Both the position numbers and the translations under genes were made by a program. The notes under the pieces are model-generated. The model ran no database searches, was not told where the DNA came from, and was given only the letters and a program-made list of their open reading frames with translations. Source: a virus. From it: a stretch of DNA of 23,621 nucleotides. The stretch is taken from positions 1 to 23,621 of IMG/VR virus record IMGVR_UViG_3300042558_000354. One strand, written 5' to 3'. How positions within the stretch are numbered: position 1 is the stretch's first letter; every line of letters starts with the position of its first letter. Of this stretch, positions 8,813 to 17,575 are shown piece by piece.

Positions 8813-11800
8813 ATGCCTAAATTTTGTATAATTGATTTTAACAACCCTATGACTGGTAGAAGACACCCGTCTTTGATTGGCTACATGCTAAACAAACAGG
8901 GTGTTAGTGTAGATAATGTTACTGAATTACTTGACTCTGCTTACTCAACAATAACTTCAGACGGTACTAAACACTGGGGTTCTAACACTAGAGCAACTAG
9001 TGATTTCTTAGAACCACGTATTGGAGATTTTATAGATAACTTCGATATGGAAGTTGCTCCTTCTGTAATTGAGGAGATCGAGAACGTACAGAGATTCTAT
9101 GATTCTAAAAATCTAAACATAGGTTCAGACTTAAATTTAATTCAAGTTAAGGATATTGTTAAAGATGCACAAGATTACGGCATATCTTTAGAGGTAGAGA
9201 CTATTAATCCTGAAGATAAACCTTCAGATAGGATTTACAGAGTATTTCCAACAGAAATATCAGAGACAAATAACGACGCAGCCAATAGTTTTATCTATAA
9301 TCAGTTAGAGAATTACTATGAGCAAGTAGGGATGCCTAATGCTTTAAGTCGAATAGGAACTTATGTAGACGTAGTGAATCCTTCAGTAGTAAATATGCTG
9401 AAGAATATCGTAAATGATCCTAGCACTTCTCAGTTTGAGAAAGACATTCTCAACTCAATGCTGTCTGTCCTCCCACAGTTTCCAGAAATTTCTGTAAACT
9501 TTACCAAGGACTTAATGACATCAGAGATAAACCCTGAGAATATTGTACCTGCACGCTACGATTCTAAAACAAATACTATTACGTTTTATGTAGGCCCTCT
9601 TTCTGATATAGATGCTGGTCAATTTAGGCAGCTATTTTTGCATGAACTTACACATGCTCTTTTCTCCTCTACGTTAAAGAACCCTCAGACACAAGCTGAA
9701 AAAGTATTTGCTTCTGAAATAAAAAGAATATACGATTACTATAGGAGTAAGTATCCTAACGCAGCTTATGTAGGTCAGTTCTACGGACTATCAAATGAGC
9801 ACGAGTTCTTGTCTGAGTTTTTTAGTAACCCAGAGTTCCGTGCTATTCTAGAACAAGAAGCACCTCCTGTATATGGTTCTGTGTTTCAATCCGTTTTAAA
9901 TTTCTTTAAGAAAATCTTTGGTGGTTTCTTGGCAAATACCAATCGTACAGACGTTGACTACCTCAATAAACTTTCAGCTCATCTATTCAACAACGTTCTT
10001 AATACAGGCATAAACACTACGGAAGTCTACACTTCTGAAGATGCCTTTAATTATGAAGTTACAGATAAAGTTTACAATGACTTCTTAAAGAGTATGAGTT
10101 TGCCTGGACAACAGTCACTCGACCAGTTCTATGCAGCTTTAGATAGTCTTTTAAATAACCCTAAGTTAAATTGGGATTCTATTTATAAGCACGCTAATGC
10201 TACAGGTATTCAAACTCAACGATTAAACATATCACAGGAAGCATTAGAAAATCTCGAAGTCAACGCTATTATCAGAAGTGATTTAAAAACTTCCTTTAAG
10301 GGAGTAATGACTCACTTAACTGAGACTCATAGTTTCTTAAAAAACTTAGCTACAAGTATCAAAAATTTAGAAAAAGACCAAGCGTTACCTGAGGCTGAGT
10401 TATTTAAACGTGCTTATCACGCTAAACTTATAGGACAACAATACTTAGATTATATTTCAGACTTTAAAAGTTTGATGGATAATCCTAGTAGTACAAGCCC
10501 TATGGGAAGAACTATTCTTAACATTGAAGCAGTTGCTCGTGAATTGACTTTAGGGTTCGATAATATTGCCGCCCCAGCCATTGCTTCTAAGTTTGCGGAT
10601 TATTTTTGGCCTCAGACTGAGCAGTTAAAAAAACAAATTACTGCTGAGATTGAAAGACTTACAAAGATTAAAGAAACAGCAGAGCGTGCTGGTAACACTA
10701 AAAAGGTTAAGGCAACTCAAAAACTATTAAACACTGAGGTAGATAGACTTAAAAATCTAGCCACTAAAGAAAACCTAACACAAGCCCTTAAAGGTGTTCT
10801 TATTACTGGAGAATTAGGAGAGAATAATCTAGGATCTAAGTTAGGTGCATTTATGGAATCAGCTGCTTTAAGTGGTAACTTGATTACGGGTAGTTTAGCT
10901 GGATTTGTAGATGACCTTTATTCAAAGTCAGGAGAGGAAGCATTAGTTCTTGAGAGAACTATGAAAGACCTTGCTACTAGACTTCAGAATCATTTACAAT
11001 CACAGGGAAAGGTTGCTGTTACATCTTTAAACTTTGCTGATGTCTTTGGTAAGTACGTTAGAAAAGTAAAAGTTATAGAACTAAAAAACGTAGGTGGTGT
11101 GTTAGAAAAACCTGAGAGAGAGACTTACGTGTTCCAAACTGAGATGGATGAGGTTGGATATCTTAACAGACATGCGGAACTTAAGTACGAAATTACTAAG
11201 CTAGATAACAAGCCTAACAAAGACGAGGCAGACATGCTAGAATTAGACCGTCGTATAGATGAGTTAGCTGCATTTGAAGAAGAGCATTTAGAAAGTCTAT
11301 ACACTGATGAGTACCATCGTATACAAGGACTTCTTTCTGAACCTGCCCGTAAGGCACGTCAGACTATTATTGATGAGATGCGTAAGATACAAATTAACGC
11401 AACTCAAGGAGACCAGACAGACGAAGACTTAGATCGCCTAGAAGATTTAAAAATTCAGTTAGATGAATTAGAAAATCCTTTCGGTAAAACTCCTGAGCAG
11501 CAAGAGATTGCTTATAACATTCAAGAGTGGAAACAAGCTAGGCAAAATGCTGAGTTGTACACTTATAGAATAACAGATGAGAATCGTGCTATCTTCAACG
11601 ACTTTTTCGAAAGTAAGAAAGCAAAGGTTACTGAATATAAATTAGCTTTAGCTAACTTATTAAATATACCTGACCCGCAGACATTTCCTGACTTAGACGC
11701 AGAAATATCTCAGAGACTACAAACAACTACTTCAGATAGAATTGAACTTGCTAAAGCCCAATTAAAAGTAGCTGAGAATGACTTACAAAAATTTAAAAGA

Positions 11801-14746
11801 AACAACGTAGTAAAGAAGATTAGTCCAGAGTTCTACGAGCAGCGTAACTTTATCCTAGAAGGGATAGAAAACATCCACTCTAAGTACAGGACTGATATGG
11901 AGAGTAAAGAAGCCATAGGTGACTTATATCGTGAGCTATTTACTCTTTTAAAGGCGTATAAAAATAGAGACGGTGAGTACGAAGGTTCTAAAGTCCCTAC
12001 AGAGTTAGTTGAATACTTGACTGAGGATGGGGAACTTATCAGAGTTAGTGTTGCTACTCGTGTAAAAGACATTGAGAATAAAATTGACGCTATCCGCGAT
12101 GAGATGACTCGTGGTCTTCGTATGTCTAAAGAAGACAAGGACAACTTAATAGCTTTGTTTAATCAGCTTGGAGAGATCCAGGAAAGAACTACCACCGAAG
12201 ATTATAAAAGAATAGTTAAAATTGAGCAGGCAAAAGCGCGTACATCTGCTATAGCTGAGTTAGGAGATAAAGCTGCTAACATGACTAATGCTCAGATAAA
12301 CAGAAAAATTCTTCAAACTTACTATAAGTCTGAGTGGTACAAACAAAACCATAGAGATTTTAAGGCGACTGGAGAAGGTAGTCCTCTATTTCATTGGAGA
12401 GTTACTCTACCTACTAATCCTGCTTTTATTTCCGAAGAAGAACCTTCTTTCCGTTGGACTACTATCGAAGTAAATGATGCGGTTGATCCTAATACAGGAC
12501 AACCACTCTACATTAACAAGGCTGTAAGAAACTTTAGATACAGTAAACGAGTTCCTTTGAAGCGTACAAGTAGTTTCAGGAATAACGATTATGCTAAGTT
12601 AGATGCTACTGAACGCGAAATTATTGGAGAAGTAGTTGCTCAGTTAGGACAACTTGAAGACGGATTACCTGTAAAACTTAAGTTAGGAACTGAACTTCCT
12701 GCTTATATGAAGTCTGGACTTGAAGGTCTTAATGGAAGAGTAGGTAATCTTAAAGACCAAATTACAGGAGTTGCTTCTAACTTATGGGATAAGGCTTCAG
12801 GTAAAGACCAAGAAGACCCTACAGACAAAGTAAGTTTACTAGATAAACTAAGTGGAAACAAGTCTGAACTTAACAAGTACAGCGATAGAATCCATTTAAA
12901 GTATGTAAGTCCTATTGAGCCAGAAAAAATGAGCATTAACTTCTTTGAGTCAGTTACTCAATATGGAGCAGATGCTCTCCGATTCAAAAACTTGTATTCA
13001 AATATGGCTTACATTTTTGGTACAAGAGACTTGGTTAATAAGAATTTAGCAGGAACTACTACAGCTAACGTAGTTAATAACTTAATTGAACGTAAAATAA
13101 ACGGTAAATCCCGCGTATCTCTTACAGGTAATCCTATGTTAAATGCTCTAGGATACTTAAGTGATAAAGCTATTGTAGGACTTACAGCCAAAGCAACTCT
13201 TTCTGTCAACTTACCTTCAGCTATAAAGAACTTTTTGGCAGGTAGTTACAACATATATACTCAAGCAGGTCGTTTTGGACTAAGCCAAAAAGATATTGCA
13301 ATAGGTAAAGGAGTTGCAGCAGCTCACGTAAAAGATTTTTACAGAGCAAGTATAGAAGACGGTGTATCAACTCCTTATATCCAAAAGGTAAGGTACTTTA
13401 ATATTATGCCAGACGACCACTTGAATGAAGTCGGCAAGAATATGTACCGTACTAGTTTAGATAAGACTGATAACTACAATCTATTTAAGATGTACGGTTT
13501 TACTAGACAGGCTTTAGAATTTGAAATGAGGGTTGCTGTAGCCGAAGCTTTGTCTAAACAGCACTTAATCGAGCTAAACAACGGACAGTTTGTGCCTATA
13601 ATGGACGCATACGAAACCGTTAGCGGATTATTAGTTCCTCGTGCAGATATCAAAGACCTAGCAGGATTCTCTAACCAAGAAAGTTATTTTAAAGGTAGAT
13701 TAAACTTAATCAATAGTTTGATTCACGGAGCCTATGGTGCTATGGACAAGGCTGAATACCAACGTTATGCTCTTGGTCGTTTTATAATGATGATGCGTAA
13801 CTGGTTTGGTTATCAGTGGTTAAGTAGATTTGGTTCACGCAGAATGTCTATTAGAGCAGGTATGGAATTTGAAGGTATGTACAGAACTATGTGGAACGTA
13901 GTAGGATACAAAGGCAAGTTCTGGCAGCTTATGAGTTACTCTGCTACCTCAGATCTCTTAAGTAATAACGAGAAAGAAAACCTTAAGGGCGTTCTTCTCG
14001 ATACTATGGGTATGTCGGTTATCATGGGTCTTAGTTACCTAGTAAGTCAAGCTGTTTACTCAGATGACGATGATGATATAGATAATCCAATGGCTTATTT
14101 AGCTTTATATAATCTTCTTTACTTAGAGGACGAATTAAATACTCTTCATCCTATCTTTGGTCCAGCGGCTATTGGTTACGCTCGTATTGAAAATAAGGTA
14201 AGCGGAGATAACTTTGCTACCTACTATTTCAAGAAATACTTTTTTGAACCTTTCCGCGTAACTCAAGACATTACTAGAGCAATGATAGAGTACTCTCCAT
14301 TTGGAGATTTAGGAATGTTTGACGAATACGTACCTTTAAGTAAGAATGGTAAAGTAATGAATCCTAATCGTTATAAGCCAGATCCCTTCTTACAAGGTAT
14401 GCCTGACGTATTAGCTCGTACTCTTAAACTATTTGCATTAGATAAATCAGTAAACTATATAATAGGAAACCAAGAGTTTATGTATCGTAAATACGACTAC
14501 TTAAATCCTAAGTACTTTACTGAGTCTTATGAAAAAGAATTAAGACAAGCTAAAAGAGGACAGCGTTCTAACAAACTTGAGATAAAAGCAATCAGAGAAG
14601 AGATTAATATTATTGAAGATCCAGATACCAAGGCTCTTCTTTATGAAAAAATTGATCGTCTTGAAAATGAAATAGAAGCAGATAAAGAAAGACAAGAGAT
14701 ACTGCAACAAAACTATGCAGACTACCAAGCTGCTGACAGAAAGTAA
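8813..14746 (+). CDS. Giant internal virion protein with zincin metallopeptidase domain
   Basis: This 1,977-residue protein follows the RNAP gene after a 32-base gap. Residues 277-281 are HELTH (HExxH zinc site), preceded by the strand NTITFYVGPL and followed by NEHEFLSEFF (residues 328-337), where a Glu is the probable third zinc ligand. This layout is typical of metallopeptidase domains in phage polyvalent proteins. Residues about 600-650 and 785-915 are charged and heptad-like (coiled coil), as is the C-terminus (about 1905-1977). Residues about 1725-1750 form a hydrophobic segment followed by five Asp. Together with its place beside the virion RNAP, this suggests an ejected cargo protein that may cleave proteins during capsid maturation or after entry and may contact the host membrane. 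Its closest named relative is not recognised. The upstream bases are A-rich without a Shine-Dalgarno, normal for these hosts. Confidence 0.8.
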   Translation: MPKFCIIDFNNPMTGRRHPSLIGYMLNKQGVSVDNVTELLDSAYSTITSDGTKHWGSNTRATSDFLEPRIGDFIDNFDMEVAPSVIEEIENVQRFYDSKNLNIGSDLNLIQVKDIVKDAQDYGISLEVETINPEDKPSDRIYRVFPTEISETNNDAANSFIYNQLENYYEQVGMPNALSRIGTYVDVVNPSVVNMLKNIVNDPSTSQFEKDILNSMLSVLPQFPEISVNFTKDLMTSEINPENIVPARYDSKTNTITFYVGPLSDIDAGQFRQLFLHELTHALFSSTLKNPQTQAEKVFASEIKRIYDYYRSKYPNAAYVGQFYGLSNEHEFLSEFFSNPEFRAILEQEAPPVYGSVFQSVLNFFKKIFGGFLANTNRTDVDYLNKLSAHLFNNVLNTGINTTEVYTSEDAFNYEVTDKVYNDFLKSMSLPGQQSLDQFYAALDSLLNNPKLNWDSIYKHANATGIQTQRLNISQEALENLEVNAIIRSDLKTSFKGVMTHLTETHSFLKNLATSIKNLEKDQALPEAELFKRAYHAKLIGQQYLDYISDFKSLMDNPSSTSPMGRTILNIEAVARELTLGFDNIAAPAIASKFADYFWPQTEQLKKQITAEIERLTKIKETAERAGNTKKVKATQKLLNTEVDRLKNLATKENLTQALKGVLITGELGENNLGSKLGAFMESAALSGNLITGSLAGFVDDLYSKSGEEALVLERTMKDLATRLQNHLQSQGKVAVTSLNFADVFGKYVRKVKVIELKNVGGVLEKPERETYVFQTEMDEVGYLNRHAELKYEITKLDNKPNKDEADMLELDRRIDELAAFEEEHLESLYTDEYHRIQGLLSEPARKARQTIIDEMRKIQINATQGDQTDEDLDRLEDLKIQLDELENPFGKTPEQQEIAYNIQEWKQARQNAELYTYRITDENRAIFNDFFESKKAKVTEYKLALANLLNIPDPQTFPDLDAEISQRLQTTTSDRIELAKAQLKVAENDLQKFKRNNVVKKISPEFYEQRNFILEGIENIHSKYRTDMESKEAIGDLYRELFTLLKAYKNRDGEYEGSKVPTELVEYLTEDGELIRVSVATRVKDIENKIDAIRDEMTRGLRMSKEDKDNLIALFNQLGEIQERTTTEDYKRIVKIEQAKARTSAIAELGDKAANMTNAQINRKILQTYYKSEWYKQNHRDFKATGEGSPLFHWRVTLPTNPAFISEEEPSFRWTTIEVNDAVDPNTGQPLYINKAVRNFRYSKRVPLKRTSSFRNNDYAKLDATEREIIGEVVAQLGQLEDGLPVKLKLGTELPAYMKSGLEGLNGRVGNLKDQITGVASNLWDKASGKDQEDPTDKVSLLDKLSGNKSELNKYSDRIHLKYVSPIEPEKMSINFFESVTQYGADALRFKNLYSNMAYIFGTRDLVNKNLAGTTTANVVNNLIERKINGKSRVSLTGNPMLNALGYLSDKAIVGLTAKATLSVNLPSAIKNFLAGSYNIYTQAGRFGLSQKDIAIGKGVAAAHVKDFYRASIEDGVSTPYIQKVRYFNIMPDDHLNEVGKNMYRTSLDKTDNYNLFKMYGFTRQALEFEMRVAVAEALSKQHLIELNNGQFVPIMDAYETVSGLLVPRADIKDLAGFSNQESYFKGRLNLINSLIHGAYGAMDKAEYQRYALGRFIMMMRNWFGYQWLSRFGSRRMSIRAGMEFEGMYRTMWNVVGYKGKFWQLMSYSATSDLLSNNEKENLKGVLLDTMGMSVIMGLSYLVSQAVYSDDDDDIDNPMAYLALYNLLYLEDELNTLHPIFGPAAIGYARIENKVSGDNFATYYFKKYFFEPFRVTQDITRAMIEYSPFGDLGMFDEYVPLSKNGKVMNPNRYKPDPFLQGMPDVLARTLKLFALDKSVNYIIGNQEFMYRKYDYLNPKYFTESYEKELRQAKRGQRSNKLEIKAIREEINIIEDPDTKALLYEKIDRLENEIEADKERQEILQQNYADYQAADRK

Positions 14747-14751
14747 ATCTA

Positions 14752-14781
14752 TTGTTTTTATTTTATTTTAAATTATATTTG
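14752..14781 (+). promoter_or_regulatory. Putative Bacteroidota-type promoter for the 14829-18403 block
   Basis: TTG (14752-14754), a 19-base spacer and TATATTTG (14774-14781) fit the consensus TTG-N17-23-TAnnTTTG closely. It lies in the only sizeable gap of the rightward block and leaves a leader of about 40 bases. Downstream genes up to 18403 overlap or touch, so this promoter could serve the whole tail-fibre and lysis block. Confidence 0.65.
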
Positions 14782-14828
14782 TAAGAGCGAGTCGTAAGAC
14801 TGGTTTATTAACTTAAACGTATACAATT

Positions 14829-15140
14829 ATGGCATGGGACATTTCTCAAAAATTAGACGAGCAATCTAAGAAGTTAAGACAGATTGCTGCAAGTACAGGA
14901 CTAATGGCAGGAGCTGGAGGTTTTGTACGTTACTCAACAGGTACAGTTACTAATGTACAGCTTTCTGCACTTGTACCTCAAGAAGATACAATATTTACTT
15001 CATTTAGAGTTAATGGAGTAGAGTGCTTATCTACAAATGGTATGAGTGGAGTTACCTTTAAACAATTCACATACTTACCAGGCGGAGGAATCATTACAGG
15101 ATTTGCTATCTCTCAAGGTAGTGTAATTGCTTACAAGTAA
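14829..15140 (+). CDS. Small glycine-rich probable virion protein
   Basis: This gene encodes 103 residues of unknown family. The first 20 residues are a charged helix (DISQKLDEQSKKLRQIAA), followed by a short Ala/Gly-rich stretch (GLMAGAGGFV) and a beta-rich, Thr/Ser/Gly-rich remainder. No signal peptide or clear membrane helix is seen. It is the first gene after the 14752 promoter, and its TAA stop shares its last base with the ATG of the next gene (TAATG), so the two are probably translationally coupled. Position before a repeat-type tail protein suggests a small structural, fibre-base or chaperone role, but this is inference from context only. Confidence 0.75.
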   Translation: MAWDISQKLDEQSKKLRQIAASTGLMAGAGGFVRYSTGTVTNVQLSALVPQEDTIFTSFRVNGVECLSTNGMSGVTFKQFTYLPGGGIITGFAISQGSVIAYK

Positions 15141-16474
15141 TGATTGGGATTGGTATTGGTATTGGGCTAGTAGGAGGTGGTATAGTAAATCAACTTCCTT
15201 TTAGATTTACAGTAAATACAAATAATACCTCAGCAGGTAGTAGTACTAGCACGCAGTTCAAGTTACCCTTAGTTTCTTCGGGAACTATAAATGCCATAGT
15301 AGATTGGGGAGATGGAACTTCTAGTACTATTACTACCTGGAACCAAGCAGAAGTAACACATACCTACGCTACCGCAGGTGTATATGATATTAAAATTACT
15401 GGAGTACTTAGAGGATGGTTATTTAGTAATACGGGAGATAAATTAAAAATCCTTGATATTATTAGTTGGGGTATTTATACAGAAACTGGATATTCAGGAT
15501 TTGACGGAGCATTTTGGGGATGTTCTAATATGAACTCATCTGCTACTGACAAACCTTTATTGCTTCAAGGAACATTATGGAATTTTTTTCGTGGATGTTC
15601 TGCTTTTAATGGCAACATAGGCAATTGGAATATGTCACAAGTATCTCAAATAAGAAATTTCTTTAATGGATGTACTAATTTTAATCAAAATATTAGTGAA
15701 TGGGATGTGTCTAATGTGATTGATATGCAATCAATGTTTGAATCTGCAACTGCATTTAACCAAAATATTGGAGCATGGAATGTATCTAATGTGACAAATT
15801 TCTCATCTATGTTCTCCAACGCAACCGCTTTTAACAATGGTGGCTCAGCAGATATAAATAATTGGACAATTAGAACCGCAAGTGCAGTAAATATGGCAAG
15901 TATGTTTAGTGGTGCAACAACATTTAACCAGAACATAGGAGCATGGAATACAAGTGAGGTGACTGATATGAGTTTAATGTTTTTGGGTGCTAATTTATTC
16001 AATCAAAATATTGGTTTATGGAATGTGTCAAATGTAACAAGTATGACTTATATGTTTTATGGAACTTCGTTTTTTAATCAAAATATTGGTTCATGGAATA
16101 CCAGTAAGGTAACAGATATGAGTGCTATGTTCTATTCGGCACCTGCCTTTAATCAAAATATTAGTTCATGGAATGTGTCAAATGTAACGAATATGTTAAG
16201 AATGTTCCAAGATGCAACCGCATTCAACCAAGATATTGGTTCATGGAATGTATCAAACGTAACAAGCTTTTCCTTATTTATGTCGGGTAAAACCGCAGCC
16301 AACTATTCAGCAGCAAACCTTAATAGCATTTACAATGGATGGAGTTCAAGACCCGTTCAACCTAACTTGAGTATTAGTTTTGGAAGTATTAAGTACACTG
16401 CAGAGGCTCAAGTAGGTAAGAATATTTTAGACTTTGCACCTAACAACTGGACAATAGTAGACGGAGGTATATAA
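15140..16474 (+). CDS. BspA/DUF285-repeat protein, putative receptor-binding or tail-fibre protein
   Basis: The protein has 444 residues. Residues 1-20 are Gly/Ile-rich (GIGIGIGLVGGGIV). Residues about 45-95 look like a PKD-type Ig fold (VDWGDGTSS, then HTYATAGVYDIKITG). Residues 156-386 are nine repeats of a 25-residue unit of the form FNQNIGxWNVSNVTxMxxMF, one unit having 31 residues. This is the BspA-like leucine-rich repeat (DUF285), common in surface proteins of Bacteroidota, mycoplasmas and some eukaryotes and linked to adhesion. A closing beta-rich part ends in NWTIVDGG. In a phage late block it most likely binds a host surface receptor. No secretion signal suitable for a host adhesin is seen, which supports a virion location. 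It is coupled by TAATG to the genes on both sides. Confidence 0.85.
   Translation: MIGIGIGIGLVGGGIVNQLPFRFTVNTNNTSAGSSTSTQFKLPLVSSGTINAIVDWGDGTSSTITTWNQAEVTHTYATAGVYDIKITGVLRGWLFSNTGDKLKILDIISWGIYTETGYSGFDGAFWGCSNMNSSATDKPLLLQGTLWNFFRGCSAFNGNIGNWNMSQVSQIRNFFNGCTNFNQNISEWDVSNVIDMQSMFESATAFNQNIGAWNVSNVTNFSSMFSNATAFNNGGSADINNWTIRTASAVNMASMFSGATTFNQNIGAWNTSEVTDMSLMFLGANLFNQNIGLWNVSNVTSMTYMFYGTSFFNQNIGSWNTSKVTDMSAMFYSAPAFNQNISSWNVSNVTNMLRMFQDATAFNQDIGSWNVSNVTSFSLFMSGKTAANYSAANLNSIYNGWSSRPVQPNLSISFGSIKYTAEAQVGKNILDFAPNNWTIVDGGI
15605..16297 (+). repeat. Nine tandem DUF285 coding repeats (75-bp period)
   Basis: Eight 75-bp units and one 93-bp unit (the fourth) encode the repeats of the tail protein. 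Several neighbours share long near-identical DNA, for example versions of TCATGGAATGTGTCAAATGT near 16106, 16167 and 16241. Such units can expand, shrink or shuffle by recombination. Confidence 0.85.
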
Positions 16475-16845
16475 TGAGTGAGATAAAATTCCCAACACAG
16501 AGAACATACTTTATCACCTATACTGATACGAGTATTTTTAATTATGGTTATATTGATCCAGAACAGCAAATGACAAGCGGTCAACCTGAACTATACCAAA
16601 CAACAGATGAGCAGGCTTGGATAGTACAATTACAAACTGTATTTAATCTTGCTTATCCTATTTTGCCTTATGGTAAAGTATGGGGTTATCAGTATGTTAC
16701 AGAACATGCAGGCCAAGAAGCACTACAAGAAATTGCAATTGAGTTTTCTAAGACTCGGTTAAACTCTTTAAGTAACTTTTGGTACATTATTTTTGAAGAT
16801 GGTATGCAAACAACACTTGGTAATCCTTCTATAGTAAATCTATAA
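16474..16845 (+). CDS. Conserved-looking hypothetical protein, possible tail-associated
   Basis: This gene encodes 123 residues with no recognised family. The protein is mixed alpha/beta, rich in aromatic residues (YFITYTDTSIFNYGYIDPE), with no signal peptide or membrane helix. Its ATG overlaps the stop of the DUF285-repeat gene (TAATG), so it is likely translated together with it. It may be a fibre-assembly partner or a small tail component; nothing in the sequence decides between these. The holin gene begins six bases after its stop. Confidence 0.75.
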   Translation: MSEIKFPTQRTYFITYTDTSIFNYGYIDPEQQMTSGQPELYQTTDEQAWIVQLQTVFNLAYPILPYGKVWGYQYVTEHAGQEALQEIAIEFSKTRLNSLSNFWYIIFEDGMQTTLGNPSIVNL

Positions 16846-16851
16846 TAACTA

Positions 16852-17262
16852 ATGAAAACATCAGCACTACTATACACAGGTACAACTCTCCTAGCTTTCT
16901 TGGGAACTTACTTTCTTAATCTAGGAGCAGATAACGCTGAACAGTACTTAGCTGTAGTTGCTGTTGTGTTTATAGATGGTTTCTTTGGAATATGGGCAGG
17001 AACAAAAATGGAAGGCTTTAAGACGCATAAGGCTCTTAGCGTACTTAAAACTTTAATGGTTTGGGTATTTATGCTCACAGGGATCTTGATGATTGAGAAG
17101 GGCTTTGAAGGTACTTTTTGGTTGAGTGAAACAATCTGCGCACCTTTTATCTTATTCCAACTTATCAGTGCACTAAAGAACGCGGCTAGGGCAGGACTTA
17201 TAAAAAATGAATTACTCCAAATAATTCTAAGCAAAATAGACCAACACAAAGTCAATGAATAA
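16852..17262 (+). CDS. Phage holin (PF05105/holin-4-like)
   Basis: This 136-residue membrane protein has four hydrophobic segments at about 5-23, 32-50, 64-82 and 92-110. The core FIDGFFGIWAGTKMEGF followed by T-H-K-A-L-S matches the pattern of the phage_holin_4 (toxin-secretion/phage lysis holin) family, in which a D-x-x-x-G-x-x-x-A-x-K motif follows the second helix and a conserved Ser precedes the third. The C-terminus is charged. Holins form holes in the inner membrane at the timed end of infection. The gene overlaps the start of the next one by eight bases, and spanin-like genes follow, which supports a lysis role. Confidence 0.75.
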   Translation: MKTSALLYTGTTLLAFLGTYFLNLGADNAEQYLAVVAVVFIDGFFGIWAGTKMEGFKTHKALSVLKTLMVWVFMLTGILMIEKGFEGTFWLSETICAPFILFQLISALKNAARAGLIKNELLQIILSKIDQHKVNE

Positions 17263-17575
17263 ACTAACCACAGCCGTAATCGGCATACTACTATTAGTAG
17301 TGAGCTACTTGTTATGGGAACGATATATGTTTCCTGTAAGCCACGACGAAGAAAAATTTATGGCTTACCTAGATTCTATGAATAAACGTAATGAACTTAT
17401 GTTTAATAAACTAGATTCATTAAGCACAGTAAAACATGACCAGTACAGACTCTATGAACAAATCAATCTTAAATATGATACGATACAAGTGGCTATTGAT
17501 ACTATGCCTGACATTGATGGCACAAAACTCTTACTCACAATCTCTAGACAGCTTACCGCTAAAGGAGTTGAATAA
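17255..17575 (+). CDS. Single-pass membrane protein, i-spanin-like
   Basis: The protein has 106 residues. Residues 4-21 form one N-terminal membrane helix (TTAVIGILLLVVSYLLW), followed by a charged, mostly helical region that would lie in the periplasm (N-in, C-out). This is the topology of an inner-membrane spanin such as lambda Rz. Its 3' part overlaps the next reading frame by at least 100 bases, as in nested Rz/Rz1 pairs. No sequence similarity to a named spanin is recognised, so the role is inferred from topology and from its place just after the holin. Confidence 0.6.
   Translation: MNKLTTAVIGILLLVVSYLLWERYMFPVSHDEEKFMAYLDSMNKRNELMFNKLDSLSTVKHDQYRLYEQINLKYDTIQVAIDTMPDIDGTKLLLTISRQLTAKGVE

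Noticed and set aside
11833-12144. 103-codon reverse-strand frame inside the second giant gene, and others at 12703-12936, 13009-13209 and 14540-14728
   Set aside because: Shadows of the 1,977-codon gene; no motif and no independent upstream signal.
14790-14801. Small hairpin AGTC-GTAA-GACT in the leader before 14829, considered as a regulatory RNA
   Set aside because: Only four base pairs; the GTAA loop is stable, but such a stem is expected by chance.
14747-14828. Checked for a tRNA gene or a terminator after the second giant gene
   Set aside because: No cloverleaf and no GC stem followed by a T-run; the gap is explained by a promoter.
15685-16002. 105-codon reverse-strand frame opposite the DUF285 repeats
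   Set aside because: Its own repeated pattern simply mirrors the repeats on the coding strand.
15605-16297. Repeat block considered as a CRISPR array or a diversity-generating template
   Set aside because: Units are coding, in frame, without spacers, and no reverse transcriptase or variable-repeat pair is present in the window.
16908-17255. 115-codon reverse-strand frame opposite the holin gene, plus frames at 16689-16877 and 17936-18160
   Set aside because: Opposite clear genes with strong family or topology evidence; no supporting features.
17436-17474. Upstream start for the second spanin-like frame
   Set aside because: It would add 13 polar residues before the export signal; the ATG at 17475 gives a normal signal peptide.
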